Shown piece after piece: positions 16,819 through 25,710 of a stretch of 64,000 bases of DNA (positions are counted from its first letter, which is position 1; each line of letters starts with the position of its first letter). The translations under genes and the position numbers were made by a program. The notes below the pieces were generated by a model, which made no database searches, was not told where the DNA came from, and saw nothing but the letters and a program-made list of their open reading frames with translations. This DNA is from DAMCAP01 sp032059445 (lineage in GTDB: Bacteria > Bacillota > Clostridia > Oscillospirales > Ruminococcaceae), in contig DAMCAP010000010.1 of the NCBI GenBank assembly GCA_032059445.1, forward strand, positions 25,116 through 89,115, in the 5' to 3' direction.

Positions 16819-17148
16819 ATGATTGGTGATAGCATCGCTGGATATTGTACATTTGCAAAAACTGACTGCATCCCTGATCTACCTTATACACCATATATCG
16901 GTTATATGTTTGTAGAAGAGCAATATCGTGGGAACCGCCTGAGTGAGAAATTAATAAGCTCTGTTTTGCGATATGCTAAGGGACACGGCTTTGAAAAGGT
17001 CTATCTTATAAGTGATCATGTCAATCTATATGAGAAATATGGATTTATAAAAATAGATGCGAAAACCTGCCCCCTGGAACCCAAATGCAGTGGAGACGAT
17101 TTTTATGCATGTTACTTAAGAAGCAATCAGAGTTCACTGCTTTCTTAG
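16819..17148 (+). CDS. GNAT-family acetyltransferase, 5'-truncated
   Basis: 109 residues from the first available ATG. YIGYMFVEEQYRGNRLSEKL corresponds to the beta4 strand and acetyl-CoA binding loop of GNAT enzymes, and VYLISDHVNLYEKYGF is the typical beta5-alpha4 segment. Members of this type are about 145-150 residues, so roughly 35-40 N-terminal residues (beta1 to alpha2) are missing. No ribosome binding site precedes the ATG. Probably a remnant cut off by the DNA carrying the small peptide genes. Confidence 0.75.
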   Translation: MIGDSIAGYCTFAKTDCIPDLPYTPYIGYMFVEEQYRGNRLSEKLISSVLRYAKGHGFEKVYLISDHVNLYEKYGFIKIDAKTCPLEPKCSGDDFYACYLRSNQSSLLS

Positions 17149-17185
17149 GGTTGCTATTTTGCGTCTGACGCTTATTATGAAAACA

Positions 17186-17208
17186 AACCCCTCGGACAAG
17201 GAGGGGTT
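17186..17208. terminator. Terminator-like hairpin
   Basis: AACCCCTC pairs with GAGGGGTT over a short loop, 40 bp after the acetyltransferase remnant; the T-tract is short. Confidence 0.5.
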
Positions 17209-17351
17209 ATATATTGAATTGATTTGTGTATATAATCAGCTAGCTTAAGCTATCCGCCTACGTGTTACCAAGATAAAGCTCAGCATCCGCTTCTACTTCT
17301 TCCCTAAGATCTTTTTTGCTTTATAAACTACTGGCCAACATCCATGAGTGA

Positions 17352-17909
17352 CTAACTTTGCCCCCATATAAGCTGATACCTGCTTTCTATCACAGATTTT
17401 AAAGCCGCCCAGTTTCCGTCATATTTTTGTTGCACTAATTTGCTACATTTGATTTGGTAAGTCATTTCGTCTACGACCATTTGAGCATATTCTTCGTCAG
17501 TGATGTGAGTAAACCTTTTAAAATCATTGATGGTGTTTAAAACTAGTTTAGCGTTTTCCTTCTCCGACCCGCTTTTGTTGATATCTTCATTTACTGAGGC
17601 AAAAAATTCAGATAAATAACTGTTTACATACGTTTGTTCCTCATCGGTTAGTGTAATGTTCTCAGTCACAAACTCTTTTTCATATAATTGTCTTACAAAC
17701 ATAGCTTTTAGCACTTCTTCTTGTGTCGGGGCTTTCATATTGATTCCTTGTTGCCGTGCAAATTCAATGCTTCTAATTGCTTTATTGTCCTCAGAAATAC
17801 CTGCATTTTGACCATTTACTCCTGCAAGTATATCATCTCTATATATTGCAATGGTACAACACGCCCCAACTACAAAAGCCAGCATCAAGAGTATCTTACT
17901 TTTTTTCAT
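17352..17909 (-). CDS. Exported or membrane-anchored hypothetical protein
   Basis: 185 residues. An N-terminal hydrophobic segment (residues 5-20, ILLMLAFVVGACCTIAI) is a signal peptide or anchor; a Cys-Cys pair inside it may be a lipobox-like feature but does not fit well. The rest is charged and helical, with EFARQQG-, EEVLKAMFVRQLYEKE- and TYVNSYLSEFF-like stretches reminiscent of SurA N-terminal chaperone domains, though no PPIase domain follows. The ATG has GGAGG eight bases upstream. Function unknown. Confidence 0.7.
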   Translation of the reverse strand: MKKSKILLMLAFVVGACCTIAIYRDDILAGVNGQNAGISEDNKAIRSIEFARQQGINMKAPTQEEVLKAMFVRQLYEKEFVTENITLTDEEQTYVNSYLSEFFASVNEDINKSGSEKENAKLVLNTINDFKRFTHITDEEYAQMVVDEMTYQIKCSKLVQQKYDGNWAALKSVIESRYQLIWGQS

Positions 17910-17946
17910 ACAGCATACCTCCATATGTTATATCCAAGTATACAAG

Positions 17947-17976
17947 AAACCCCTCTGGCAAGGAGGGGTTTTGTTT
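17947..17976. terminator. Terminator-like hairpin between two minus-strand genes
   Basis: AAACCCCTC pairs with GAGGGGTTT. It lies between genes read leftward; the best T-run (TTTTGTTTT) is on the plus strand, so it may act weakly in both directions. Confidence 0.5.
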
Positions 17977-18003
17977 TGATTCATGTTCTTATATGAGCAT
18001 TGG

Positions 18004-18219
18004 CTACATTTTGCGAAGGCTACGCACCATGCCTGCTTCAATCTCTGGGCTATGGGCAATGACCTCGACTAGTTTGTCGCCCTCCCCCCAGAAGCACATA
18101 TGGAAGCCCTCTGGGTGCTTTGCACGATACTGCCATTGCCATATCTTATATTCTTTTTCATCGAGCGAAGCCTTTAGGATATGCCACTGCTCTAAGGTTT
18201 CGATTGTTTTAACGGTCAT
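18004..18219 (-). CDS. Small conserved-looking hypothetical protein
   Basis: 71 residues, cytosolic, rich in Trp and acidic residues (WHILK, YKIWQWQYRAKHPEGFHMCFWGEG). The compact aromatic pattern suggests a folded domain rather than a random frame. GAGG lies about 13 bases upstream, a weak binding site. Family not recognised. Confidence 0.55.
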   Translation of the reverse strand: MTVKTIETLEQWHILKASLDEKEYKIWQWQYRAKHPEGFHMCFWGEGDKLVEVIAHSPEIEAGMVRSLRKM

Positions 18220-18244
18220 TATAGCACTATAACCTCATTTTAAC

Positions 18245-18718
18245 TTAATTCAATATTGCAACTCCGATATTTAGATAGGTGGCAAAGAGTATCCAGAGCA
18301 GATAAGGAATCATTAGGTATCCTGCAATCTTCTTAATGTTGTAAAACCATATTGTAGTCATAAGCACCAGCACATCTAGTAGCAAAATAATCGCAACAGA
18401 TGCCCAATACCACTCAAACCGAAAGAACACAATCGGCCAAAGGAAATTGACCAAAAGCTGTACCCAATACAAAATCAGTGCTTTGCTTCGTTCGGCTGTC
18501 TTGGGTGTTGGGTAGATGATATATGCTGCAATTGCCATCAATAGATATAGTACAGGCCAGACGATACCAAACAGCCAGCCCGGAGGTGATAAAGGAGGTT
18601 TGACAAAAGATGTGTAGACTTGCCCGATGTTGCCAGAAAATATACTGCCAAGCACACCTATCAACTGAGTAATTAGTACGATTACCAAGAGCTCAAACCA
18701 ATGAATCTTTTTCTGCAT
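18245..18718 (-). CDS. TspO/MBR family protein
   Basis: 157 residues with five membrane helices, the family size and topology. Characteristic segments: FVKPPLSPPGWLFGIVWPVLYLLM near residue 40 (the most conserved part, cited by ends), NFLWPIVFFRFEWYWAS, and YLLWILFATYLNIGVAILN at the C-terminus. Bacterial TspO binds porphyrins and affects stress responses; the role here is unknown. Confidence 0.93.
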   Translation of the reverse strand: MQKKIHWFELLVIVLITQLIGVLGSIFSGNIGQVYTSFVKPPLSPPGWLFGIVWPVLYLLMAIAAYIIYPTPKTAERSKALILYWVQLLVNFLWPIVFFRFEWYWASVAIILLLDVLVLMTTIWFYNIKKIAGYLMIPYLLWILFATYLNIGVAILN

Positions 18719-18785
18719 ATATTTACGCCCCCATATTATTATTCTCGGGTTACGACTCGTTTATTTGCGTAGCATTTATCTTCGT

Positions 18786-19574
18786 CTAAATTAGCCTGCC
18801 TTTACGAAACCCCGCTGTCATAAAGCGCCATGTGGCCTTTGTGTTAGTTAGCCAAGCAATCTGGGCATTATTCTTGGTGTTATTGAGTATTCGTGGGATA
18901 AAAAACTTCGCTACGGTTTCAGGTTTATCTCCAACTATATTAAATATCTTTTTAAATCTCTCATCTTCAATGACTTCAGACTGCTCTCCGTCAGGCGTTT
19001 TGGTGATAAAATCAGTCAGCATCATGCCGGGGGATAAGCGCCCAGCGATTACACCGGTCCCTTCTAACTCTTTGGCAAGCCCCCTCATAAAGTAGGTAAG
19101 CGCGTGTTTTGTGGTACCATACAGGATGGTCTTGAGCTGGATCATATTGTTAGATCCCAAGCCCTCCATACTGTATATTGCGCCACTCCCTTGTGAGATC
19201 ATCCCCGTTGCCGCAATCTGCGAGCCGTATATCATACCGATTATATTTGTTTTGATCAAATTCTCAACATAGGATTCGCCTGTCTCCCACGAAAACATGT
19301 GAGGTGTATTTTGCCCAGCGTTGTTGATCCAGATATCTACCCTACCCCACTTTTCCAAGGAGGCGTCCCACAGGTTTTGCAGGCTCTCTTTTTCTTGTAC
19401 GTTACAGGGTATATACATGTAGTTCCCTTCATGGGATGACAACAAATCTCTAGTCGCTTCCGGTAAAGTCTCTCCCCTGCCAGAAAGTGTTACATTGCAC
19501 CCGGCACGCAGAAACTCCATCGCCATACATAACCCAATCCCCCGGGTACTGCCAGTTATCACTACATTTTTCAT
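18786..19574 (-). CDS. Short-chain dehydrogenase/reductase
   Basis: A 262-residue Rossmann-fold SDR. The cofactor motif is TGSTRGIGLCMA (TGxxxGIG), the NNAG strand motif reads INNAGQN, and the catalytic Tyr and Lys lie in YGTTKHA. The Ser of the triad would be in SMEGLGSN. Substrate unknown; plants and bacteria use close relatives (chlorophyll b reductase-like SDRs) but that is not shown here. The ATG behind AGGAGAGC is used rather than an upstream in-frame codon. Downstream of the flavodoxin gene, 11 bp away, perhaps one operon. Confidence 0.88.
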   Translation of the reverse strand: MKNVVITGSTRGIGLCMAMEFLRAGCNVTLSGRGETLPEATRDLLSSHEGNYMYIPCNVQEKESLQNLWDASLEKWGRVDIWINNAGQNTPHMFSWETGESYVENLIKTNIIGMIYGSQIAATGMISQGSGAIYSMEGLGSNNMIQLKTILYGTTKHALTYFMRGLAKELEGTGVIAGRLSPGMMLTDFITKTPDGEQSEVIEDERFKKIFNIVGDKPETVAKFFIPRILNNTKNNAQIAWLTNTKATWRFMTAGFRKGRLI

Positions 19575-19585
19575 AAAAGCTCTCC

Positions 19586-20070
19586 TTATCTTGTATTGAG
19601 CCAATCCAAAACAGGGGTAAGGTTTTCCTCCTTGACGCCATCAAATCCGTTTTCAATCATTGAGATCGCTTCCTCGATCTTTTCATCTTTGTCCTTTTGG
19701 GTCTTTAACATTTTTACAAATATGGCGAGCATGATTTTATCCATGCCTTTTATCTGCTTAAGGGGGAGGCAGCCGCCACGAAGATAAAAAAATGGTAGCC
19801 AGTTATCTTGTTTCTCGTGATTACTGTTTCGGTATCAGGCTCTGCACTGCGACCAGTACCCGAGCCACATACTGCTTTGACTTTATAGTTTTGCAGCTTA
19901 TCAAGGCCTTGTATCTTTCCGACCTTCATCCAACCGAGAAAGATGATCTCCTCATCTTTGTTGACCTTTGACAAGTCGTTTACTCGAGTGACTTCTAGAC
20001 CGGTCTTTGCCGCCAGCATATCTGCATACTTCTTCGTAAAACCAGTTTTTGATTCATATACAATTACCAT
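19586..20070 (-). pseudogene. Flavodoxin-domain protein, frameshifted in a homopolymer
   Basis: The first frame reads VIVYESKTGFTKKYADMLA, the FMN-phosphate loop of a flavodoxin, and AVCGSGTGR, then stops after a run of seven A (T on the coding strand) at about 19786-19792. Adding one base joins it to a second frame with FFYLRGGCLPLKQIKGMDKIML and a helical C-terminus ending DWLNTR, restoring a full protein of about 160 residues. Could be a true frameshift or a sequencing error in the homopolymer. Expected role: electron transfer or protoporphyrinogen oxidase-like redox chemistry. Confidence 0.75.
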
Positions 20071-20223
20071 TTCGTCTAAGCCCCCTATCGTTTCATAGGT
20101 ATAGTTTATCATATTTTATTGTAAAAATAAACCTTTTTTAAGAATTAATAACCCCAAGACCACGCTTCAACAACAGATACCTACAAGAATTAAATCAACA
20201 AGCATTAAGCAATCGCAATCTAC

Positions 20224-20256
20224 AAAACCCCCGAGAATTATATCCTCGAGGGTTTT
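20224..20256. terminator. Intrinsic terminator, possibly bidirectional
   Basis: AAAACCCCCGAG pairs with CTCGAGGGTTTT with one mismatch. It lies just past the end of the zinc-ribbon gene on the minus strand. Confidence 0.65.
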
Positions 20257-20273
20257 AGATCACAATTGTGGGT

Positions 20274-20873
20274 TTATTTTAGTCCGATCTGGGCTTTTGC
20301 TATAGCTTCCCCATTTTGGAATGTTACGTTGGCATTTGCACCATTGCCTCCGACACCCTCCCAAACCACAATAAATGTGGTATATCCTGCAATCTGGGTA
20401 CGTGTAAGCTCTTCACCGGCACTGCCTACGATCGACTTCACTCTATCATAAGTCATGCCCATGTCGATCTGATTGTACTCAGCTAGAGTAATTTTTGCCG
20501 ATTTGCTAGAGCTTACAGAATCAGGCCTGTATGTTGCAATACTATCTAATACCCCTGGATTTAGTGCTACATAAAGAATACTAATCATGATAGCAACTAC
20601 AAATAATAGCGCAAGTGGGTTATTTCTGCCTTTTACCTCTTCCTTCGCATCTAGCTCTGTTGGGGCAATATCAGCAGATGCTTCTGCATTTACCGTGGTA
20701 TATGTATTTCGGGTTAAACTAGTAGCTTCTCTGGCTGCTCCGCAATGCTTGCAAAATTTGCTATCAACGTCAAGCTCTTTCTTACAAATCTGGCAGACGT
20801 TCATTGATGTACCACAGTGTTTACAAAAGCTGCTATCTTGATCAATTTCTTTACTGCAATTTTGGCATACCAT
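20274..20873 (-). CDS. Double zinc-ribbon membrane protein with DUF3862-type domain (copy 1)
   Basis: 199 residues. Two N-terminal zinc ribbons (CQNCSKEIDQDSSFCKHCG and CQICKKELDVDSKFCKHCG) are followed by a polar linker, one membrane helix (about residues 90-107) and a C-terminal domain with the TLAEYNQIDMGMTYDRVKSIVG and GYTTFIVVWEG pattern and the closing NVTFQNGEAIAKAQIGLK. The C-terminal part resembles DUF3862/BLIP-like modules. Probably ribbons inside and the sensor-like domain outside the membrane. Close paralogue of the next gene upstream. Confidence 0.82.
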   Translation of the reverse strand: MVCQNCSKEIDQDSSFCKHCGTSMNVCQICKKELDVDSKFCKHCGAAREATSLTRNTYTTVNAEASADIAPTELDAKEEVKGRNNPLALLFVVAIMISILYVALNPGVLDSIATYRPDSVSSSKSAKITLAEYNQIDMGMTYDRVKSIVGSAGEELTRTQIAGYTTFIVVWEGVGGNGANANVTFQNGEAIAKAQIGLK

Positions 20874-20955
20874 CTTATATATCTCCTCTTACAGATCATA
20901 TTTATATGAGCATCTTGCTTATCCCACACACTTAAGTCTTATAAAGCCTCTATAC

Positions 20956-21510
20956 TTATTTCAAGCCTATCTGTGCTGTAGCGATAACCTTGTTATTTTG
21001 GAATGTTACATTGGCATTTGCGCCCTTATCCCCGACGCCCTCCCAAACCACAATAAAAGTAGTATACCCTGCGATCTCACTACGTGTAAGCTCAATACCA
21101 TCACTGCCAACTATCGAGCGTACTTTTTCAAAAGGCATGCCCATCTCTATTTGATTGTACTCAGCCAGTGTGATTTTTTCTTTGCTAGCACCAAAGGAAA
21201 GAAAACTAGATTCTTTAAACACAAACAAAAGCCCAAAGATTATTACAAGGACAGCTATAAATATCTTTGCATTACGGTTTTCACCGGAATCTGGCGCTAC
21301 TGTGCTCATCTGAGGATCAGTGGTTGTTTCTTTATTTTTGCTGATATCGATCTCTGTAGTTAGGCTACTGGCAGCTCCACAATGTTTGCAAAATTTACTA
21401 TCGGCATCAAGCTCCTTCTGGCAATTTTGGCACATGCTATGTGCTACACCACAATACTTGCAAAACCTGCTAATCTCATCTGACTCCTGGCTACAATTCT
21501 GGCAGATCAT
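20956..21510 (-). CDS. Double zinc-ribbon membrane protein with DUF3862-type domain (copy 2)
   Basis: 184 residues, same architecture as the neighbour: ribbons CQNCSQESDEISRFCKYCG and CQNCQKELDADSKFCKHCG, a membrane helix (about 78-95) and a C-terminal domain of nearly identical sequence (ITLAEYNQIEMGMPFEKV, GYTTFIVVWEGVG). The linkers and helices differ strongly, so the domain ends are conserved and the middle is free to drift. A tandem duplication. The genes are 82 bp apart; an independent promoter is possible. Function unknown. Confidence 0.82.
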   Translation of the reverse strand: MICQNCSQESDEISRFCKYCGVAHSMCQNCQKELDADSKFCKHCGAASSLTTEIDISKNKETTTDPQMSTVAPDSGENRNAKIFIAVLVIIFGLLFVFKESSFLSFGASKEKITLAEYNQIEMGMPFEKVRSIVGSDGIELTRSEIAGYTTFIVVWEGVGDKGANANVTFQNNKVIATAQIGLK

Positions 21511-21687
21511 ATAAATTCTCCCTAATATTACTAGATTACGCTTATAAATATAACATAAAAGTATAAAAAATACAATTGGTTGCCTTATCTTTTATGACAA
21601 TTAGAGCTAATAACCTTTTACCGATCGACAAGCAGCCCCACCATATCTGGCGGGGCTGCTAATTAATTGTAGAGGTTTGCTTTTGGG

Positions 21688-22659
21688 CTATATTTGATGA
21701 CATGACACCCAGTGATTAGGCCCGATCTCCTTTAGCATCGGCTCCTGCTCCTTGCAGATAGCCTCCGCATAGGGGCATCGCGTATGGAATCTGCACCCCA
21801 TCGGCACCTTGGCTGCACTCGGCACCTCACCCTCCAGCACGATACGCTCTCGCTTCTGCCGCCCTGATAGGATAGGGATGGCCGATAGCAGAGCCCTGGT
21901 GTAGGGATGTGCTGCATGCTGGAAGATATCCTCATTGTCGGCCAGCTCCACAATCTTACCAAGGTACATCACCGCTACTCGATCAGAAATATGCTCCACT
22001 ACATTGAGAGCATGTGAGATAAAGAGGTAGGTCATATTGCCGTACTGCTCCTTTAGATCCATCAATAGGTTGATGATCTGGGATTGGATCGACACATCCA
22101 GCGCAGAAACCGCCTCATCACAGACCAGAAACTCAGGCGCCAAAGCAATGGCCTTAGCAATCGCCACTCGCTGCCGCTGCCCACCGCTAAACTCATGGGG
22201 ATAGCGCAGGGCATATACATGGCTTAAACCCACCTGTGTGAGCAGCTCCCCTGTGCGTTCATGTGCCTCCTGCATATTCATCCCCATCTGTACAGTGAGC
22301 ACCTCACTAAGGAGGGATTTTACTGTCTGACGTGGATTAAGAGAAGAATACGGATCCTGAAAGACGATTTGCAGCTTTTTGCGCAGCTTCCTAAGCTCTT
22401 CACCTTTGAGCTTTAAAATATCCTGCTCCCCATCGAAGAGGATGCTCCCCTCTGTAGGGGTATTTAGCCGCACGATTGCACGCCCGATTGTGGTTTTGCC
22501 ACAGCCTGACTCCCCTACAAGCCCCAGTGTTTCGCCACGACGGATGTTCAGGCTGACACCATCCACTGCCTTGATGGTACCGACTGTGCGTTGCAGCACC
22601 CCTTTTTTAATAGGAAAGTGTACATGAAGATCTTCAATCTCAAGTATGCTTTTATTCAT
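21688..22659 (-). CDS. oppF: Oligopeptide/dipeptide ABC transporter ATP-binding protein (OppF/DppF type)
   Basis: 323 residues. Walker A is GESGCGKTTIGRA, the signature is SGGQRQRVAIAKA, Walker B is FLVCDEAVSALD, and the C-terminal oligopeptide-transporter extension holds the Cys-containing GCRFHTRCPYAEAIC, which may bind an iron-sulfur cluster. Start after AAGGAG; overlaps the preceding oppD by 8 bp. Last gene of a five-gene importer operon. Confidence 0.94.
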   Translation of the reverse strand: MNKSILEIEDLHVHFPIKKGVLQRTVGTIKAVDGVSLNIRRGETLGLVGESGCGKTTIGRAIVRLNTPTEGSILFDGEQDILKLKGEELRKLRKKLQIVFQDPYSSLNPRQTVKSLLSEVLTVQMGMNMQEAHERTGELLTQVGLSHVYALRYPHEFSGGQRQRVAIAKAIALAPEFLVCDEAVSALDVSIQSQIINLLMDLKEQYGNMTYLFISHALNVVEHISDRVAVMYLGKIVELADNEDIFQHAAHPYTRALLSAIPILSGRQKRERIVLEGEVPSAAKVPMGCRFHTRCPYAEAICKEQEPMLKEIGPNHWVSCHQI

Positions 22660-23635
22660 CTTGCTCTCTCCTTAAAAAACAGCTGACTCTCCTGTCGCCT
22701 TTTACAATATCCTCTGGCTGGTTGGTCTTGCAGATATCCATTGCATAGGGGCAGCGAGGGCTAAACCTACACCCCTGCGGGAAGTTCAAAGGGTTTGGCA
22801 CCGTGCCCGCGATGGATTCCAGCCTGCCTCCCCTCGTTACCTTGATCCCCGGTATCGATAGGATGAGCAGCTTGGTATAAGGGTGCCAGGGGTCATCAAA
22901 GATCTGCTCTAAGGGGCCTTCTTCTACAATCTTGCCTGCATACATGACCGCTACCCGATCAGCAATCTGCGAAACCACCCCAAAATCATGGGTAATCAGC
23001 AGAATGGACATCTGGGTGTCACGTTGCAGGTCTTTGAGTAGATGCAAAATCTGCGCCTGTATCGTCACATCGAGGGCTGTCGTGGGCTCATCGGCAATCA
23101 GCATCTTTGGATTGGAGGCAAGGGAGATTGCAATCATCACCCGCTGCCTAAGGCCGCCCGAAAGCTGGTGGGGGTACACCTTTAAGCGCTCGATGGGATT
23201 AGGCACACCCACCCGATGCAGTATTTCCACCGAAGCTCTCTGTACCTCTTCCTGGCTCATGTGGGGGTTATGTAGCTTAAAGACCTCACCAAGCTGCTTC
23301 TCAATCTTATAGACAGGGTTGAGCGAGGTCATAGGCTCCTGAAAAATCATTGAAATCTTTGAGCCTCTGATCTTCCTTGCCTGATCCTTGGTCAGCTCCA
23401 TGATCTGCTGGCCATCAACCTGCATATAGTCTGCCGAAACCTTGGCAGTATCGGCAAGGAGCTTAATCAGCGACAAGGAAGTAACCGTCTTGCCACAGCC
23501 CGACTCCCCTACCAGTGCCAAGGTCTCACCCTTATTGATATGAAAGGAAATCCCGTCTACTGACTTGACTACACCCTCAGGGGTATCAAACCAGGTGCGT
23601 AGGTTTTTTACTTCAAGGAATTTCTCCTGTATCAT
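22652..23635 (-). CDS. oppD: Oligopeptide/dipeptide ABC transporter ATP-binding protein (OppD/DppD type)
   Basis: 327 residues. Walker A GESGCGKTVTSLS, signature LSGGLRQRVMIA, Walker B LIADEPTTALDVT, and C-terminal GCRFSPRCPYAMDIC. The partner of OppF in an asymmetric ATPase pair. The ATG at 23635 with AGGTG six bases upstream is used; a GTG three codons earlier lies within the binding site and is less likely. Confidence 0.94.
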   Translation of the reverse strand: MIQEKFLEVKNLRTWFDTPEGVVKSVDGISFHINKGETLALVGESGCGKTVTSLSLIKLLADTAKVSADYMQVDGQQIMELTKDQARKIRGSKISMIFQEPMTSLNPVYKIEKQLGEVFKLHNPHMSQEEVQRASVEILHRVGVPNPIERLKVYPHQLSGGLRQRVMIAISLASNPKMLIADEPTTALDVTIQAQILHLLKDLQRDTQMSILLITHDFGVVSQIADRVAVMYAGKIVEEGPLEQIFDDPWHPYTKLLILSIPGIKVTRGGRLESIAGTVPNPLNFPQGCRFSPRCPYAMDICKTNQPEDIVKGDRRVSCFLRREQDE

Positions 23636-23644
23636 ACTTGTCAC

Positions 23645-24571
23645 CTACTTTCTCATTTTAGGGTCAAAGGCATCTCGCAGGCCATCGCCGATCCAGTTCA
23701 TCGACAACACCGTGACAGAGATAGCAATACCCGGTATGGTGGTTAAGTAGGGAGCAAGCTGGAGGTAGTTTCGCCCCTGGCTGAGCATGACTCCCCAGTC
23801 AGGCGCAGAAGCATCTGCCCCAAGCCCCAGATAGGTCAAGCTAGAGGACGACAAGATTGCCCCGCCGATTGCCAGAGTGGCTTGTATGATGATAGGGCCC
23901 ATACAGTTGGGCAGGATATGGTTAAAGATAATGCGCATGTGGCTAAACCCCGCCACCCTTGCTGATTCTACGTATTCCGTCTGCTTAATGCTTAGCACCT
24001 GCCCACGGGTCAAGCGTGCGAAGCGGGGCCAACCAACGATAGCAAGGGCGAGGACGATATTTTGCTGACTTGAGCCAAGGGCTGCCATAATGGCGATGGC
24101 TACGATGAGGAATGGAAAGGAGAGCATGATGTCGGTAAAGCGCATGAGGACCGACTCCACCACACCGCCAAAATAACCACTAAATAAGCCGATTGCTACG
24201 CCAATACAGGCAGAGATCAATGCTACCGATACGCCGGTAATTACAGAGGTGCGCCCACCATAGAGTAGTCGGCACCAAATGTCACGCCCCAGATCATCGG
24301 TGCCCAGACTATGCCCGGGAGTACCAGGCCGCATCAGCATATTGGCCAAATCCATATCTATGATCGGGTGATATTTGGTAAACATAGGTGCTCCCGCACA
24401 GAGTACCACAATGATCGTCATCATAAGCAGACCAATTACGGCAATCTTGTTTTTGGTAAAGCGCCGCACTACATCCGCCCAGTATGTAGTAACAGGCAGC
24501 GACTCGATGCCGATTTCTCCTGTCACCTGTGGAATATCGCTGCTGTCCATCACATGTGTCTGTTCTTTCAT
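23645..24571 (-). CDS. oppC: Oligopeptide/dipeptide ABC transporter permease (OppC/DppC type)
   Basis: 308 residues with six membrane helices and the EAA loop (ARVAGFSHMRIIFNHILPN). The N-terminal OppC-type segment ahead of the first helix and the HSLGTDDLGRDIWCRLLYGGRTS motif are typical of the C subunit. Start after AAGGAGGTG. Followed by oppD after about ten bases. Confidence 0.93.
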   Translation of the reverse strand: MKEQTHVMDSSDIPQVTGEIGIESLPVTTYWADVVRRFTKNKIAVIGLLMMTIIVVLCAGAPMFTKYHPIIDMDLANMLMRPGTPGHSLGTDDLGRDIWCRLLYGGRTSVITGVSVALISACIGVAIGLFSGYFGGVVESVLMRFTDIMLSFPFLIVAIAIMAALGSSQQNIVLALAIVGWPRFARLTRGQVLSIKQTEYVESARVAGFSHMRIIFNHILPNCMGPIIIQATLAIGGAILSSSSLTYLGLGADASAPDWGVMLSQGRNYLQLAPYLTTIPGIAISVTVLSMNWIGDGLRDAFDPKMRK

Positions 24572-24583
24572 CTTTGCACCTCC

Positions 24584-25549
24584 TTAAGCCTTTTTGTCTA
24601 GACGGATGCGGGGATCCACCCAAGCATAGATAATATCAACTGCCAGATTGATCAGCAGATAGCTGACACAGAGTACCAAGGTGATCCCCTGTATCATGGG
24701 GTAATCTCGCTTGGCAATGGAGTTAACCGCCAGCCTACCGACACCCGGCCAGGAGAAGATCGACTCAGTTACCACCGCTCCACCCAGCAGGCCACCGATC
24801 TCGGCACCTATGACGGTGATTACAGGGATCATGGCATTTTTGAGTGCGTGACCGTAGATGACGGCTTTTTCCGCCAAGCCCTTACTGCGTGCATAGCGGA
24901 CGTAATCCTGACTGAGTACATCCAGCATACCCGAGCGGATCATTCGAGTCTGCGTTGCCGCCATGCCCAGCGCCAGTGAGGAGGCGGGCATGATCGCATA
25001 CCGCAAAAATCCAACGACACCATCCCCAGCGATGGTTGCCGAGCCTGTGCTGGGTAGCCAGCCGAGCTTTAAGGAAAAGAAAATAATCAGTACCAGACCA
25101 AACCAAAACTTCGGCAATGACACACCGATGGTAGCCAGCGCCGTAGCCAGCGAATCCCAGATGCTGTTATGCTTTAAGGCGGCCAAGATCCCCAGTGGTA
25201 CCGATACCAACAGTGCCAAGAGCATCGAAAAAGCCGCCAGCCGTATGGTGGCAGGCATGCGAATCATGATACTGTCAAAGACATCCTGATTGGTAGCGTA
25301 GGACACCCCAAGGTCGCCTTTGAGAGCTTTGGCTATAAAATGAAAATACCGCACCGCAAAGGGCTTATCGAGCCCCCACTGCTGCTCAATAAGCACTCGC
25401 TGCTCATGGGATACATGAGAGTCCTCGGTACCCAGAATCAACTGCACCGGGTCACCGGGGGTGATATAGAGCAGCGAAAAGATCATAAAGGAGATCACCA
25501 ATAGGGTGGGTATTGTTTGCAGCAATCTTTTTATAATATATGTCCACAT
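24584..25549 (-). CDS. oppB: Oligopeptide/dipeptide ABC transporter permease (OppB/DppB type)
   Basis: 321 residues. Starts with the typical MWTYIIKRLLQTIPTLLVIS, has the TPGDPVQLILG periplasmic-face loop and the EAA loop (ARSKGLAEKAVIYGHALKNAMIP). Six membrane helices. Follows the binding-protein gene after 160 bp that include a stable hairpin. Confidence 0.93.
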   Translation of the reverse strand: MWTYIIKRLLQTIPTLLVISFMIFSLLYITPGDPVQLILGTEDSHVSHEQRVLIEQQWGLDKPFAVRYFHFIAKALKGDLGVSYATNQDVFDSIMIRMPATIRLAAFSMLLALLVSVPLGILAALKHNSIWDSLATALATIGVSLPKFWFGLVLIIFFSLKLGWLPSTGSATIAGDGVVGFLRYAIMPASSLALGMAATQTRMIRSGMLDVLSQDYVRYARSKGLAEKAVIYGHALKNAMIPVITVIGAEIGGLLGGAVVTESIFSWPGVGRLAVNSIAKRDYPMIQGITLVLCVSYLLINLAVDIIYAWVDPRIRLDKKA

Positions 25550-25627
25550 ATCTAAGCTCCTTCACCTGCTGTGTCAGGTAGTAAAGTCCCCAAGGCTCAC
25601 TCCACAGTTGGACAAAGCCTTGTGAAG

Positions 25628-25658
25628 CAGCGGCAAAGCCAAGGCAGCTTTGCCGCTG
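25628..25658 (-). terminator. Intercistronic hairpin after the binding-protein gene
   Basis: CAGCGGCAAAGC pairs perfectly with GCTTTGCCGCTG over 12 bp with a 7-base loop; no T-run follows. Such hairpins between a binding-protein gene and its permease genes often protect the upstream mRNA, giving more binding protein than permease. Confidence 0.65.
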
Positions 25659-25710
25659 TCACATCGGGCATTTATGAGGTGGTGTAGATGCTATTGAATA
25701 CAGCTTCCTG

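Larger units (their letters stand above)
16119..17175. repeat. Near-direct repeats bounding a low-GC segment
   Basis: GCGTTTGACGCTTATT occurs at about 16119 (with a second TGACGCTTATT overlapping it) and GCGTCTGACGCTTATT at about 17161. Between them lies ~1 kb of AT-rich DNA holding three tiny genes, a scaffold gap and a 5'-truncated acetyltransferase gene. The arrangement suggests a small insertion or replacement, but no transposase is present. Confidence 0.45.
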
